64,000 bases of DNA from contig NZ_CP086322.1 in assembly GCF_023277745.1 (NCBI RefSeq), forward strand, positions 7,874,001 through 7,938,000, written 5' to 3'. Of the stretch, positions 36,738-44,688 are shown piece after piece. The stretch is from Streptomyces halobius (GTDB lineage Bacteria > Actinomycetota > Actinomycetes > Streptomycetales > Streptomycetaceae). Position 1 is the first letter of the stretch; every line of letters begins with the position of its first letter. The notes beneath the pieces are model-generated. The model worked only from the letters and a program-made list of their open reading frames with translations, did no database searches and was not told where the DNA came from. A program made the position numbers and the translations under genes.

Positions 36738-37573
36738 GCAGCACGGCTGACGCCGACCCGCGCATCGAACTCGCGCGCCAAACGGTCGGATCTGTCAGCA
36801 TCGTCGCCGACCCGACGCTTCCGCCCCACCTCCTGCAGCTCGTCGACACCCGGGGCAACACCTACTTCGCAAAGCAGCACGCAAGCCAGGCCCGCTACGT
36901 TCAAGAGACGCACGCATATCTGTCCTGGAGGGTCCATCTCCAGGACCGCGCCCCCGAGTTAGTCGACCGCCAGGACTCGACGCACATCCTCCTGCTCACC
37001 GCGGTGCCCGGTCGGAGCGGTGACGCACTGCTCCCTGGTTCGGACGACGAGGAGAAGGCGCACCACGACGCCGGAGTTGCCCTTCGCGCTCTTCATCACG
37101 CGACGAACCGGCGTAGCACCGGAGCCGTAGGAAGCGCGCTCGCAGATCGTCTCCGCAGCTGGGTTGCCAGGGCCGACAGCACGGACCTCCTTTCGGGCGC
37201 CGAGCGGAAGCTCCTCCTGCAGATCGCGGACGAGCTGGCCGGCACCTGCATGGACAGCGCCGTCTGCCACCTCGACTACCAACCCAGGAACTGGCGCGTC
37301 GGAGACGGCTTCTGGACCCTCGACTTCGAGCACATGCGACGCGACGCCCGCATCCGGGACTTCTCCCGCCTTGAGTTCCGCCACTGGCAGCAGGCCCCTC
37401 GACTGCGCGAGGCGTTCTTCACCGGATACGGCAGTCCTCCCTCGGACACCGAACGACGGCTACTGGAGCGCTTCGGCGCCATCGAAGCCATCACCGCACT
37501 CGTCCGCGGTCACGACAAGGGCGACGCCGTCCTGAGCGCCCACGGCCGCACCGTCCTGTCCCAACTGAACTGA
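36734..37573 (+). CDS. APH-fold small-molecule kinase B
   Basis: A 279-residue aminoglycoside-phosphotransferase-fold protein. The N-lobe Lys is in TYFAKQHAS, the catalytic loop is VCHLDYQPRNWRV (HxD and N) and the metal motif is WTLDFEHMRRDARIRDFSRL. It differs clearly from the other kinase two genes upstream, so they are not a recent duplication. GTG overlaps the phosphatase stop. It could act in self-resistance or in a phosphate-protected intermediate. Confidence 0.82.
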   Translation: MSSTADADPRIELARQTVGSVSIVADPTLPPHLLQLVDTRGNTYFAKQHASQARYVQETHAYLSWRVHLQDRAPELVDRQDSTHILLLTAVPGRSGDALLPGSDDEEKAHHDAGVALRALHHATNRRSTGAVGSALADRLRSWVARADSTDLLSGAERKLLLQIADELAGTCMDSAVCHLDYQPRNWRVGDGFWTLDFEHMRRDARIRDFSRLEFRHWQQAPRLREAFFTGYGSPPSDTERRLLERFGAIEAITALVRGHDKGDAVLSAHGRTVLSQLN

Positions 37574-37591
37574 TCACTGGCCACCCCACCT

Positions 37592-38599
37592 ATGGAGAGT
37601 TCCGTGTCAGACAGCCCCTCCTCCGCGACCGCATCGAGCCCTCGGCGCGCGCTGGTGACCGGCGCGGCCGGCTTCATCGGATCCCACCTCGCCCACGCTC
37701 TGCTCCAGACAGGAACCACCGTCATCGGCGTCGATCGCCGCGACCCCGCAAGAGACCAGACGGCCGCCGCCAACATGGCCCCATTGCGCGGCCTCCCGGG
37801 CTACATGCACATCACCGCCGACCTCCTCACCTGCGCGATCGATCCGCTCCTCATCGACGCAGACGTGATCTTTCACCTGGCCGGCATTCCCGGCGTACGG
37901 CCCTCGTGGGGACCGCAATTCGGCGAGTACGTCAACTCCAACATCCTCGCCACCCAGCGGCTCATGGACGCCGCCACCCGCATGCGGGTCCCGCGGCTCG
38001 TCGTGGCCTCCTCCTCCAGCGTCTACGGCCCCACCAACGGCGGCCCCAGCGTCGAAGGCGATCACCCCCGCCCGGCCTCCCCGTACGCGGTCACCAAGCT
38101 CGCCGAGGAACAGCTCTGCCTCGCCCACGCCTCCCGAGCCGACTACCCCACCAGCGTCATCGCCCTGCGCTACTTCACGGTCTACGGCCCCCGCCAGCGC
38201 CCCGACATGTTCACCCACCGCGCCCTCCATGCCGCCATGACCGGGCAGCCGCTGCGGCTGTACGGAGACGGTCACCAGCGTCGCGACTTCACGTACATCG
38301 ACGATGCCGTCGCCGCGACCATCTCCGCTGCGGGCGCCCCCATCTACACAGGCATCGTCAATGTCGGCGGCGGAGCCAACGCCTCCCTGATCGACGTCAT
38401 CAACATCGCCAACAACCTCGTCGGCCGAGAAATCCAGATCCACGCCGACAACGCCCGCAACGGAGACGTACAGACCACCCGCGCCGACCCCCGCCGCGCC
38501 CAGGCCGTACTCGGCTGGCAGCCCACGGTCGACCTGCCCACCGGCATGCGCGCACAGATGCGAGCCCTGACCCAGCCCTCGTACCGGACTGCCGCCTGA
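37592..38599 (+). CDS. NAD-dependent sugar-nucleotide epimerase/dehydratase
   Basis: This 335-residue extended SDR has ALVTGAAGFIGSHL (NAD motif, about residues 20-33), VIFHLAGIPGVRPSW, SSSSVYGPTNGG and the catalytic SPYAVTKLAEE (Tyr and Lys). The C-terminal half has ALRYFTVYGPRQRPDM and YGDGHQRRDFTYIDDAV, which contact the UDP- or dTDP-sugar. It is of the GalE/WbpP/RmlB type. It probably prepares the sugar donor for the two glycosyltransferase-like enzymes upstream. A small gap (18 bp) separates it from the kinase gene. Confidence 0.92.
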   Translation: MESSVSDSPSSATASSPRRALVTGAAGFIGSHLAHALLQTGTTVIGVDRRDPARDQTAAANMAPLRGLPGYMHITADLLTCAIDPLLIDADVIFHLAGIPGVRPSWGPQFGEYVNSNILATQRLMDAATRMRVPRLVVASSSSVYGPTNGGPSVEGDHPRPASPYAVTKLAEEQLCLAHASRADYPTSVIALRYFTVYGPRQRPDMFTHRALHAAMTGQPLRLYGDGHQRRDFTYIDDAVAATISAAGAPIYTGIVNVGGGANASLIDVINIANNLVGREIQIHADNARNGDVQTTRADPRRAQAVLGWQPTVDLPTGMRAQMRALTQPSYRTAA

Positions 38600-38626
38600 C
38601 CACTGCGCGACGACAGAGGAGTTGCC

Positions 38627-39748
38627 GTGGAGAGCCCAGAGAAAGCCCGGCTGGACGCCTTCTTCCGACGAATCACCGAGCGCTTCCCCGCTGCCGGTCA
38701 GGCCACCTCGTTGATCATTACGCACCTGCTCCCCGAACGCCCGGCGTTCCTGCGCGCGATGGCCCGCACGACCACGGTCGCCGCCGTTCTTCCCAAACCC
38801 AAGTCCGTGACCGAGGAGGCCCTGGCAGAGGTCCGCCGCTCATACGTGGTCCACGCCCTCACCCGTGAACTGTTCGCCGATCCGACCAGCGCCCTGAAGT
38901 ACCTCGAAGACACCGCGCCCTGTCGTGACGTTGTCGTCCTCGACATCGGCGGCTACTACGCCCCCAGCCTCGACACCATGGTCGACAAATTCTCCGGCCG
39001 CATCCTGGGAGTCGTCGAGGACACCGAAAACGGTCACCAGCGATACGAAGCGCTCGGCCAACTGCCCTGCCCCGTGTTCTCCGTGGCCCGCTCACCGCTC
39101 AAGGACTGCGAGGACCACCTCGTCGGGCGGTCCATCGTCTTCTCCACGGAAGCCCTCGTCCGCACCCGAGGCGACATCCTTGCCAGCCGCGATGCCTGCG
39201 TCATCGGATTCGGCAAAGTCGGCCGCAGCGTCGCCCAGACCCTGCGAGCCCACGACCTGCGCGTAGTCGTCTACGACAACGATCCCGTCAAGCAGGTGCA
39301 AGCCCACGCCCAGGGCTTCCGTACCACCGCCTCCTGCACGGAAGCGATCCACGAGGCCGGACTCGTGCTGTGCGCCACCGGCAACCTGGCCCTGCGGCAG
39401 AGCGACTTCGCAGCCCTGCACAATGGCGCGTACCTCGCTTCGGTCACCTCCTCCGAGGACGAACTCGAACTCGATGCGCTCGACGACCTCTACCGGCGTA
39501 CCCCAGTCGGGGATCAGCTGACTCGCTACGACGTGACCGGCCACTACTTCTACGTGCTCGCCAACGGCAACGCCGTCAACTTCCTGCACGGTGCGGCTGT
39601 CGGCACATACATCCACCTTGTCCAGGCCGAGATACTCGCCGCCACATCCGCCCTCAGCCGGGGCACGCACGCCCCGATCCTCCACGAGATGTCCGCAGAC
39701 GCCCGCCAGGCCATCGCCAGAGCCTGGCTCGACCACTTCGCCGGGTGA
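38627..39748 (+). CDS. Divergent S-adenosylhomocysteine-hydrolase-like NAD enzyme
   Basis: At 373 residues it is about 100 shorter than SahH. The NAD-binding core is clear (CVIGFGKVGRSVAQTLRAHD, VVVYDNDPVK, LVLCATGN), and other SahH landmarks are altered: VLDIGGYYAP for the DDGGDLT region, VVEDTENGHQR for EETTTG, and a C-terminal NAVNFLHGAAVGTYIHLVQAE. SahH oxidises the ribose 3'-OH with tightly bound NAD. A nucleoside 3'-keto chemistry on the pathway compound is therefore an attractive idea; ordinary SAH recycling is less likely. GTG with AGAGGA upstream. Confidence 0.7.
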   Translation: MESPEKARLDAFFRRITERFPAAGQATSLIITHLLPERPAFLRAMARTTTVAAVLPKPKSVTEEALAEVRRSYVVHALTRELFADPTSALKYLEDTAPCRDVVVLDIGGYYAPSLDTMVDKFSGRILGVVEDTENGHQRYEALGQLPCPVFSVARSPLKDCEDHLVGRSIVFSTEALVRTRGDILASRDACVIGFGKVGRSVAQTLRAHDLRVVVYDNDPVKQVQAHAQGFRTTASCTEAIHEAGLVLCATGNLALRQSDFAALHNGAYLASVTSSEDELELDALDDLYRRTPVGDQLTRYDVTGHYFYVLANGNAVNFLHGAAVGTYIHLVQAEILAATSALSRGTHAPILHEMSADARQAIARAWLDHFAG

Positions 39749-40764
39749 TCCACATGCCCCCGTCCCGCAGCCATATCCACAACACGACTGAGGCGTACCT
39801 CGGGCGTCACCCCGAGGAGCGGGAAGCGCTCGTGCCTCTCCTGAACGCCCTGACGCGCCCGGAGGGCCCGACCAGCCGTGAGACCTACCCCGGCCACGTC
39901 ACCTGCAGCGCCATCGTGATCGACGGGCACGACCAGGTGCTGCACATCCACCACAAGATCCTCGACAAGGACCTCGCGCCCGGTGGGCACACCGAGCCTG
40001 CCGACACGGCTCTTCCCAACGTCGCCCTGCGCGAACTCCAAGAGGAAGCCGGCATTCCGCCCAAGGTCGTGGTGCCGCTCTTGGGATACGAAGGCATTCC
40101 GCTCGATATCGACGTACACGACATCGCTGCCAACACCGACAAGGGCGAACCGGCGCACCAGCACTACGACTTCCGCTTCGCTTTCCGGCTCCTCGGCAAG
40201 CAGAAGATCCACCTCCACGCCGAGGAAATCACGAACTACCGATGGCCGGCGGGCAGGTCGACGCCCTCGCCGAGGACCTGGGCGTTGGTCAGGATGCCGC
40301 GGCTGGCGGCGATGAAGCGGTCCTGGATCTGGTGGCGTTGGTCTGCCAAATCCCGTGCCGATCACCAGAATCCGAAAAGATCACTAAACCTGCAGCACAA
40401 CCCCTACCGCCAACCGAGCACCATGAAAGCCCCATCCCACAACCGCACTTCACCACAGCCACAGAGTCCGGGAATGACCACTACACCCCCAGACCACAGC
40501 TCCACATACCCAGTGATCACCTCCGGATTTGGCACTGTCCCCGTCAGATCCGCCAGCCCGCCCGGACACACGGCGTTGATGACGCGGCGGATCGTTGCGG
40601 TGCTCGGCGCGAGGCGCACGTTCAGCGAGGCCACCAACCGGGCACCGAGCCGGGCGCGGGTCTGCTGCGGGGCATGGGCGGCCCACTGTCCGATCGCCGC
40701 GAACGAGCGGGCGCCCGCCACCACCGCAGAGGCGGCGACCAGCAGCACGGCCGGGAACGGATGA
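39745..40764 (+). pseudogene. NUDIX hydrolase, 3' end replaced
   Basis: The first about 166 residues are a NUDIX domain with PGGHTEPADTALPNVALRELQEEAGI-type box (the part read is GGHTEPADTALP then VALRELQEEAGI), HYDFRFAFRL and an HAEEITNYRW strand. Right after that strand, near 40243, the DNA changes to minus-strand helicase and transposase fragments, and the frame runs on as meaningless sequence for another 170 codons. The natural C-terminal helix is missing. The catalytic box is complete, so residual activity is possible. GTG overlaps the preceding stop. It would hydrolyse a nucleotide diphosphate bond. Confidence 0.75.
40243..40355 (-). pseudogene. Helicase C-terminal-domain fragment
   Basis: The minus strand reads HQIQDRFIAASRGILTNAQV followed by LGEGVDLPA, which matches motif V of large DEAD/DEAH helicases found in actinomycete mobile elements. 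Only about 35 residues remain, with a stop just upstream and the NUDIX gene joined directly downstream. Confidence 0.6.
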
Positions 40765-40805
40765 CGTCTGCTCGCCGGTGACGCGGGTGGAAGCATCACG
40801 ATCAC
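40404..40805 (-). pseudogene. ISAs1-family transposase N-terminal fragment
   Basis: The minus-strand frame has HPFPAVLLVAASAVVAGARSF, AIGQWAAHAPQQTRARLGAR and STATIRRVINAV. This is the DDE_Tnp_1-associated N-terminal region of ISAs1/H-repeat transposases. The catalytic DDE part is absent and the tail after GLADLTG is unrelated. It marks recombination at the right border of the island. Confidence 0.7.
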
Positions 40806-40814
40806 AGCGAGCGA

Positions 40815-41780
40815 CGGACGCTTACTGGGAAAGGCTCAGTGGAAGGACGTGGTGGCGCGGACGGTTCCGCACGGCCTCGCCCCGCTCAGCGGCTCCGCCC
40901 CGCACACCGGGGTGGCGGGCTACACGCTGGGCGGCGGAATCGGCCTGCTGGGCCGCGAGTTCGGCTACGCGGCGGACCGGGTACGCTCGCTCGACGTCGT
41001 CACCGCCGACGGCGCCCTGCGTCACGTGACCGGCACGAGCGACCCCGACCTGTACTGGGCGCTGCTGGGCGGCCGGGACAACTTCGGCATCGTCACCGCC
41101 CTTGAGATGGAACTGCTGCCCGTCGCCCGGCTCTACGGCGGCGGGATCTACTACGACGCGGACGACGCCGAGGCCCTCTTCGGCTTCTTCCGCGAGTGGA
41201 CAGCGAGCGCGCCGGAGTCGGTCACCGCCTCGATCGGCATGATCGAATACCCGCCGATCCCGGTCTTCCCCGAGGCGCTGCGCGGTCGGCACGTGGTGCA
41301 CGTCCGCTTCGCCAGCACCGACCTGGCGGGCGGTTCCGAACTGACCCGTCCCTGGCTGGAGGTGGCGACGCCGGTCCTTGAGCACCTCGGCGAGATCGGC
41401 TACGACGAGGTCGGCTCCATCTACCGCGAGCCCGACTTCGCCCACTCCTACTTCGGCAACAACGTGCTGCTCGACGAGCTGACCCCGGCCGCGCTCGACG
41501 CCGTGCGCGAACTGGCGGGCAAGACCGCGCCGGTGGGCTGCATCGTCGACCTGCGGCACCTCGGCGGGGCCATGGCGCGCCCGCCGCGTACGCCGAACGC
41601 CGTGCCGTTTCGTGAGGCGCAGTACATCCTGCGCATCCTCTCCGGGCTCGATGGCAACGAGGAGGAGTCACGGATCAGGTGTACGACAAGGCCACCCTGC
41701 GGCGCCTTGCCGAGCTGAAGCGGACCTACGACCCGGGCAACCTCTTCCGCCGCAACCAGAACATCCGGCCACTGGTGTAA
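40815..41780 (+). pseudogene. BBE-type FAD-linked oxidase, 5' truncated and frameshifted
   Basis: Recognisable parts are WKDVVARTVPHGLAPLSGS and VAGYTLGGGIGLLGREFGYA of the FAD-binding PCMH domain, then a substrate domain with GGRDNFGIVTALEMELLPVA. Near 41665-41680 the frame changes and the berberine-bridge tail continues as LRRLAELKRTYDPGNLFRRN and NIRPLV. The N-terminal FAD region with the covalent His is missing, cut at the island scar. It was probably a chromosomal gene broken when the region was rearranged. Confidence 0.8.
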
Positions 41781-41800
41781 CCGGCCCTGCCCTGCGACCG

Positions 41801-41844
41801 GCCGGTGCTCGGCCGCGGCGACCGTGCGGCGGCCGAGCACCGGC
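41801..41844. terminator. Bidirectional hairpin terminator
   Basis: GCCGGTGCTCGGCCGC and its exact complement form 16-bp arms around a 12-nt loop. It lies between the convergent oxidase pseudogene and the VOC gene. Confidence 0.75.
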
Positions 41845-41895
41845 GCGTGCGGCGGGGCGAGGGGCCCTGGCAGGCTCCGGCCCGTCGGCCCGGTG

Positions 41896-42318
41896 TCAGC
41901 CGCCGGCCGGGGAGGCGAGAGCGACGCTGTTGCCGTCCGGGTCGGCCACCCGCGCCACCCGTTCCCCCCAGGGCATGTCCACCGGCTCGCCAAGCACGGG
42001 CACGCCCGCGTTGCGCAGCCGCTCCAGGGCCTGGTCGACGTCCTCGACGAAGACGAACATCTCGTACGGCCCGCCCGGCTCCCGTGGCTCCGTGGCGGCG
42101 GAGACGGCGAGCTCCGCGCCGTCCCGGTGGAGGCCGACGAAGGCGGGCTCGCCCGTGGGCGGGTGCTGGACGAGACGGGTGAAGCCGAGCCGTTCGTAGA
42201 AGGCCGCGGTCCGCGCCACGTGGTGCGCGGACAGGAGCGGAAAGGCCCGCAGCGGCCGTGGCGCCGCCGTGCCCCCGGACGCCCCCTCCGGCTCCGCGGC
42301 GGCCGTACGGGTGCTCAT
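41896..42318 (-). CDS. VOC-superfamily (glyoxalase/bleomycin-resistance-like) protein
   Basis: This 140-residue protein has one visible beta-alpha-beta-beta-beta unit pair: FPLLSAHHVARTAAFYERLGF, GAELAVSAATEP, YEMFVFVEDVDQALERLRNAG and RVARVADPDGNSVALA. Typical two-module VOC monomer that dimerises. It may be a metal enzyme or a drug-binding protein; next to a phenazine cluster a self-resistance role is conceivable but unproved. ATG start, with a Gly/Ala-rich lead of about 20 residues. Confidence 0.85.
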   Translation of the reverse strand: MSTRTAAAEPEGASGGTAAPRPLRAFPLLSAHHVARTAAFYERLGFTRLVQHPPTGEPAFVGLHRDGAELAVSAATEPREPGGPYEMFVFVEDVDQALERLRNAGVPVLGEPVDMPWGERVARVADPDGNSVALASPAGG

Positions 42319-42557
42319 TAGAGGACCATCCCTTCTGCAGCCCTCACGGGTAGGGTTGTGACCTCTCGGTCCCGGTGGGGTACGGCCAGTGTCGCGAGCT
42401 GCTCGACGGCCATCATGAGTTCCGCCGGCCCTGCCGGGCCCGAGGCCGTCTGACCGGCTTCAGGGACACGCCCCTTCGAGGGCCGATTAATGAGCTCCCG
42501 GCAGACGTCCTCACTACCGAGCAGGTGCTCCGCGCACGACACAGGAGTACTTCTTTC

Positions 42558-43577
42558 GTGTTCATCGGATGGGACTGGGCGACCGAGACCCATGACGTGA
42601 CGGTCATGGACGCCTCCGGCAAGCGCGTCGACCGGTGGGAACTGGCCCACACCGAGGAGGGGTTCGCCAAGACCCTTGCCCGGCTGCGCCGGCACGGCAC
42701 CCCGGCGGATCTGCCGGTGGCGATCGAGACCACCCGCGGCCTGGCCGTGGACCGGCTGCTGGCCGCCGGGCACCCGGTGGTGCCGGTGCGCCCCAACGCC
42801 TTCCACGCGATGCGGCCGCGCTGGGGTGCCTCCAAGGCCAAGACCGATGCGGGCGACAGCATGAAGCTCGCCGACTCCCTGCGCACTGACGGCCACCTGC
42901 TGCCCCGCCCGGAGCCCACCGAGCAGGCCACCCTCGCTCTCCAGGCCCTCACCCGGACCCGCGCCGACCATGTCGAAGCGCGCGTCGCCGCCGTCAACCA
43001 GCTCGCCGCGCTGCTGGACGAGCACTGGCCCGGCGGCAAGGCCGTCTTCGCCAGTCTCGACAGCGACATCGCGCTTGCCTTCCTGGAGCGGTACCCCACC
43101 CCGGCCTCCGCGGCCAAGCTCACCGCCACACGCCTCAAAGCCTGGTGCAAGCGCCGCCACTACTCCGGCAAGAAGCCCGGTAGCGTCCTGATCGAGCGTC
43201 TGCGCGCCGCACCGAAGGCGGCCTCCCGCCTCGGTGAAGCCGTCGTCGAACAGCTCGTCCGCGTCCAGGTCCAGCTCGTGCAGGGCATACGCGCCACCAT
43301 CCGCGCGCTGGACAAGGCCATCACCACAGCCACCGAGACGCACCCCTACGCGCCGCTGTCCGCCACCATGCCCCGCACCGGCAAGGTCAGCTGGGCCACA
43401 AAGATCTACAACGACGCCCGGGCCCGCAAGAAGCGCCCCCACGCCACCCGCATCCTGGCCCGCGCCTGGCTCCGCGTGATGCGGGCCTGCTGGCGCGACG
43501 GGGCCTGCTACGACCCGGTCATCCACCAGGCCAACGGCAAGATCAACACGACTGCCGACACGCCTCTGGCGGCATAG
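42558..43577 (+). pseudogene. IS110-family transposase with internal deletion
   Basis: The RuvC-like DEDD domain is intact: FIGWDWATETHDV, VAIETTRGLAVDRLL, SKAKTDAGDSMKLAD. After PLSATMPRTGKV the frame jumps directly to SWATKIYNDARARKKRPHAT, so most of the C-terminal Transposase_20 domain, including the region that carries the catalytic serine, is lost (my estimate 80-100 residues). The reading frame is kept. It is therefore probably inactive. The 240 bp before the start (42319-42557) are non-coding and are where IS110 elements encode their bridge RNA. Confidence 0.8.
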
Positions 43578-43594
43578 AGGTTGACCCAGGAAAC

Positions 43595-44296
43595 TCATGC
43601 CGGGACCCGGTCCGCGTAGACCTTCCACACCGGCAGCCGGGTGCGGCCCTTCTCGTCCAGCTCGGGGCGCTTGCCGGTGCGCTCGAAGAACTCCTTGACC
43701 GGTCCCGCGACCCCGGCGTACACGGAGAGCGCCAGCTGGGTGACGGACCAGCCCGCCTCGCCAAGCACCCCGCGCACCTCCTCCTCCGACACTGACAGCG
43801 GCGCTGGCATGCCGCCGGGCACGTCGGCGAAGCACAGCATGCTCAGCCGGGCACCCGGGCGGGTGGCGCGGTGCAGGGCGGCGGCGTAGCGGGCGCGTTC
43901 GGGAGCGCCCAGGGTGTGGAAGAGGGCGCTGTCGAGGACGGAGTCGAAGCGGCCCTCGTAGCCGTCGAGCCGGGTGGCGTCGGCGACGGCGAAGGTGATG
44001 TCGAGGCCACGGGCCCGTATTTCGGCCTGGGCGATGGCCGCGGAGGCGGCGTCGACGGCGGTGACGTGGTGGCCGCGCCCCGCGAGGTGCACGGCGTTGT
44101 CCCCCGGTCCGCAGCCGATGTCGAGGACCTCGCCGCTGAAGCGTCCCTCCCGTTCCATGGCGACGACATCGGGCTGCGGCTCCCCGATGTCCCAGGGCAC
44201 ACCCTTGATGTGGGCGCCGGGCAGCAGGTCGCCGCCGGTGTAGACGGCGTTGAAGTCGGCGGTGGTGAAGTCGTAGCGCTGTTCGGTGGTACTCAC
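43595..44296 (-). CDS. Class I SAM-dependent methyltransferase
   Basis: This 233-residue protein begins with a DFTTADFNAVYTGGDLLPGA lead and the WDIGEPQPDVVAMEREG motif of a family common in actinobacteria. SAM motif I is VLDIGCGPGDNAVHLAGRG, then VTAVDAASAAIAQA and FDSVLDSALFHTLG. GTG is chosen, with GAGGAG 6 bp upstream. It points away from the phenazine genes across a region with a 35-bp palindrome. It may methylate a phenazine or the cluster product; detoxification by S-methylation is another option. Confidence 0.85.
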   Translation of the reverse strand: MSTTEQRYDFTTADFNAVYTGGDLLPGAHIKGVPWDIGEPQPDVVAMEREGRFSGEVLDIGCGPGDNAVHLAGRGHHVTAVDAASAAIAQAEIRARGLDITFAVADATRLDGYEGRFDSVLDSALFHTLGAPERARYAAALHRATRPGARLSMLCFADVPGGMPAPLSVSEEEVRGVLGEAGWSVTQLALSVYAGVAGPVKEFFERTGKRPELDEKGRTRLPVWKVYADRVPA

Positions 44297-44465
44297 GCGG
44301 ATCTCCTCGAGTCGGTGCGGTGCGCTGGAACACCGGATTCCGGCGCTGTCCGGCGCCCCCATGCAGCCAGGTGCATTCCCAGGAGTATTGCCATGGCCCG
44401 TACGCCGGGGGGAAGGACGTAAGGAGCCGGTCGGCGAAAGCGGTGGGTGTCAAGAGCCCGGGACT

Positions 44466-44500
44466 GCTGTCCGACCGCGGAAATTCCGCGGTCGGACAGC
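44466..44500. promoter_or_regulatory. 35-bp near-perfect palindrome in the divergent promoter region
   Basis: Arms of 17 bp (GCTGTCCGACCGCGGAA and its exact complement) surround a single A. It lies between the minus-strand methyltransferase and the plus-strand SDR at the head of the phenazine genes. A regulator operator or a cruciform/terminator are both possible. The remaining part of 44297-44688 shows no gene. Confidence 0.6.
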
Positions 44501-44688
44501 AGGAAGATTTCTCCGGAAACCCCTTCAAGCTGCGGCTTCGCATCCCCGGACAGCGTCCTTCGGAATCCCTTCCGGTCCGCCGTGGACAATCCAGAAGGAA
44601 GTCGTGGTGAATGAATTCCGGCGCCGGGCGAGGTGATCCCGCCGGGCCGGGAAATTTCGCACTGGCCGATGGCGAAAGGAGAGCAACA

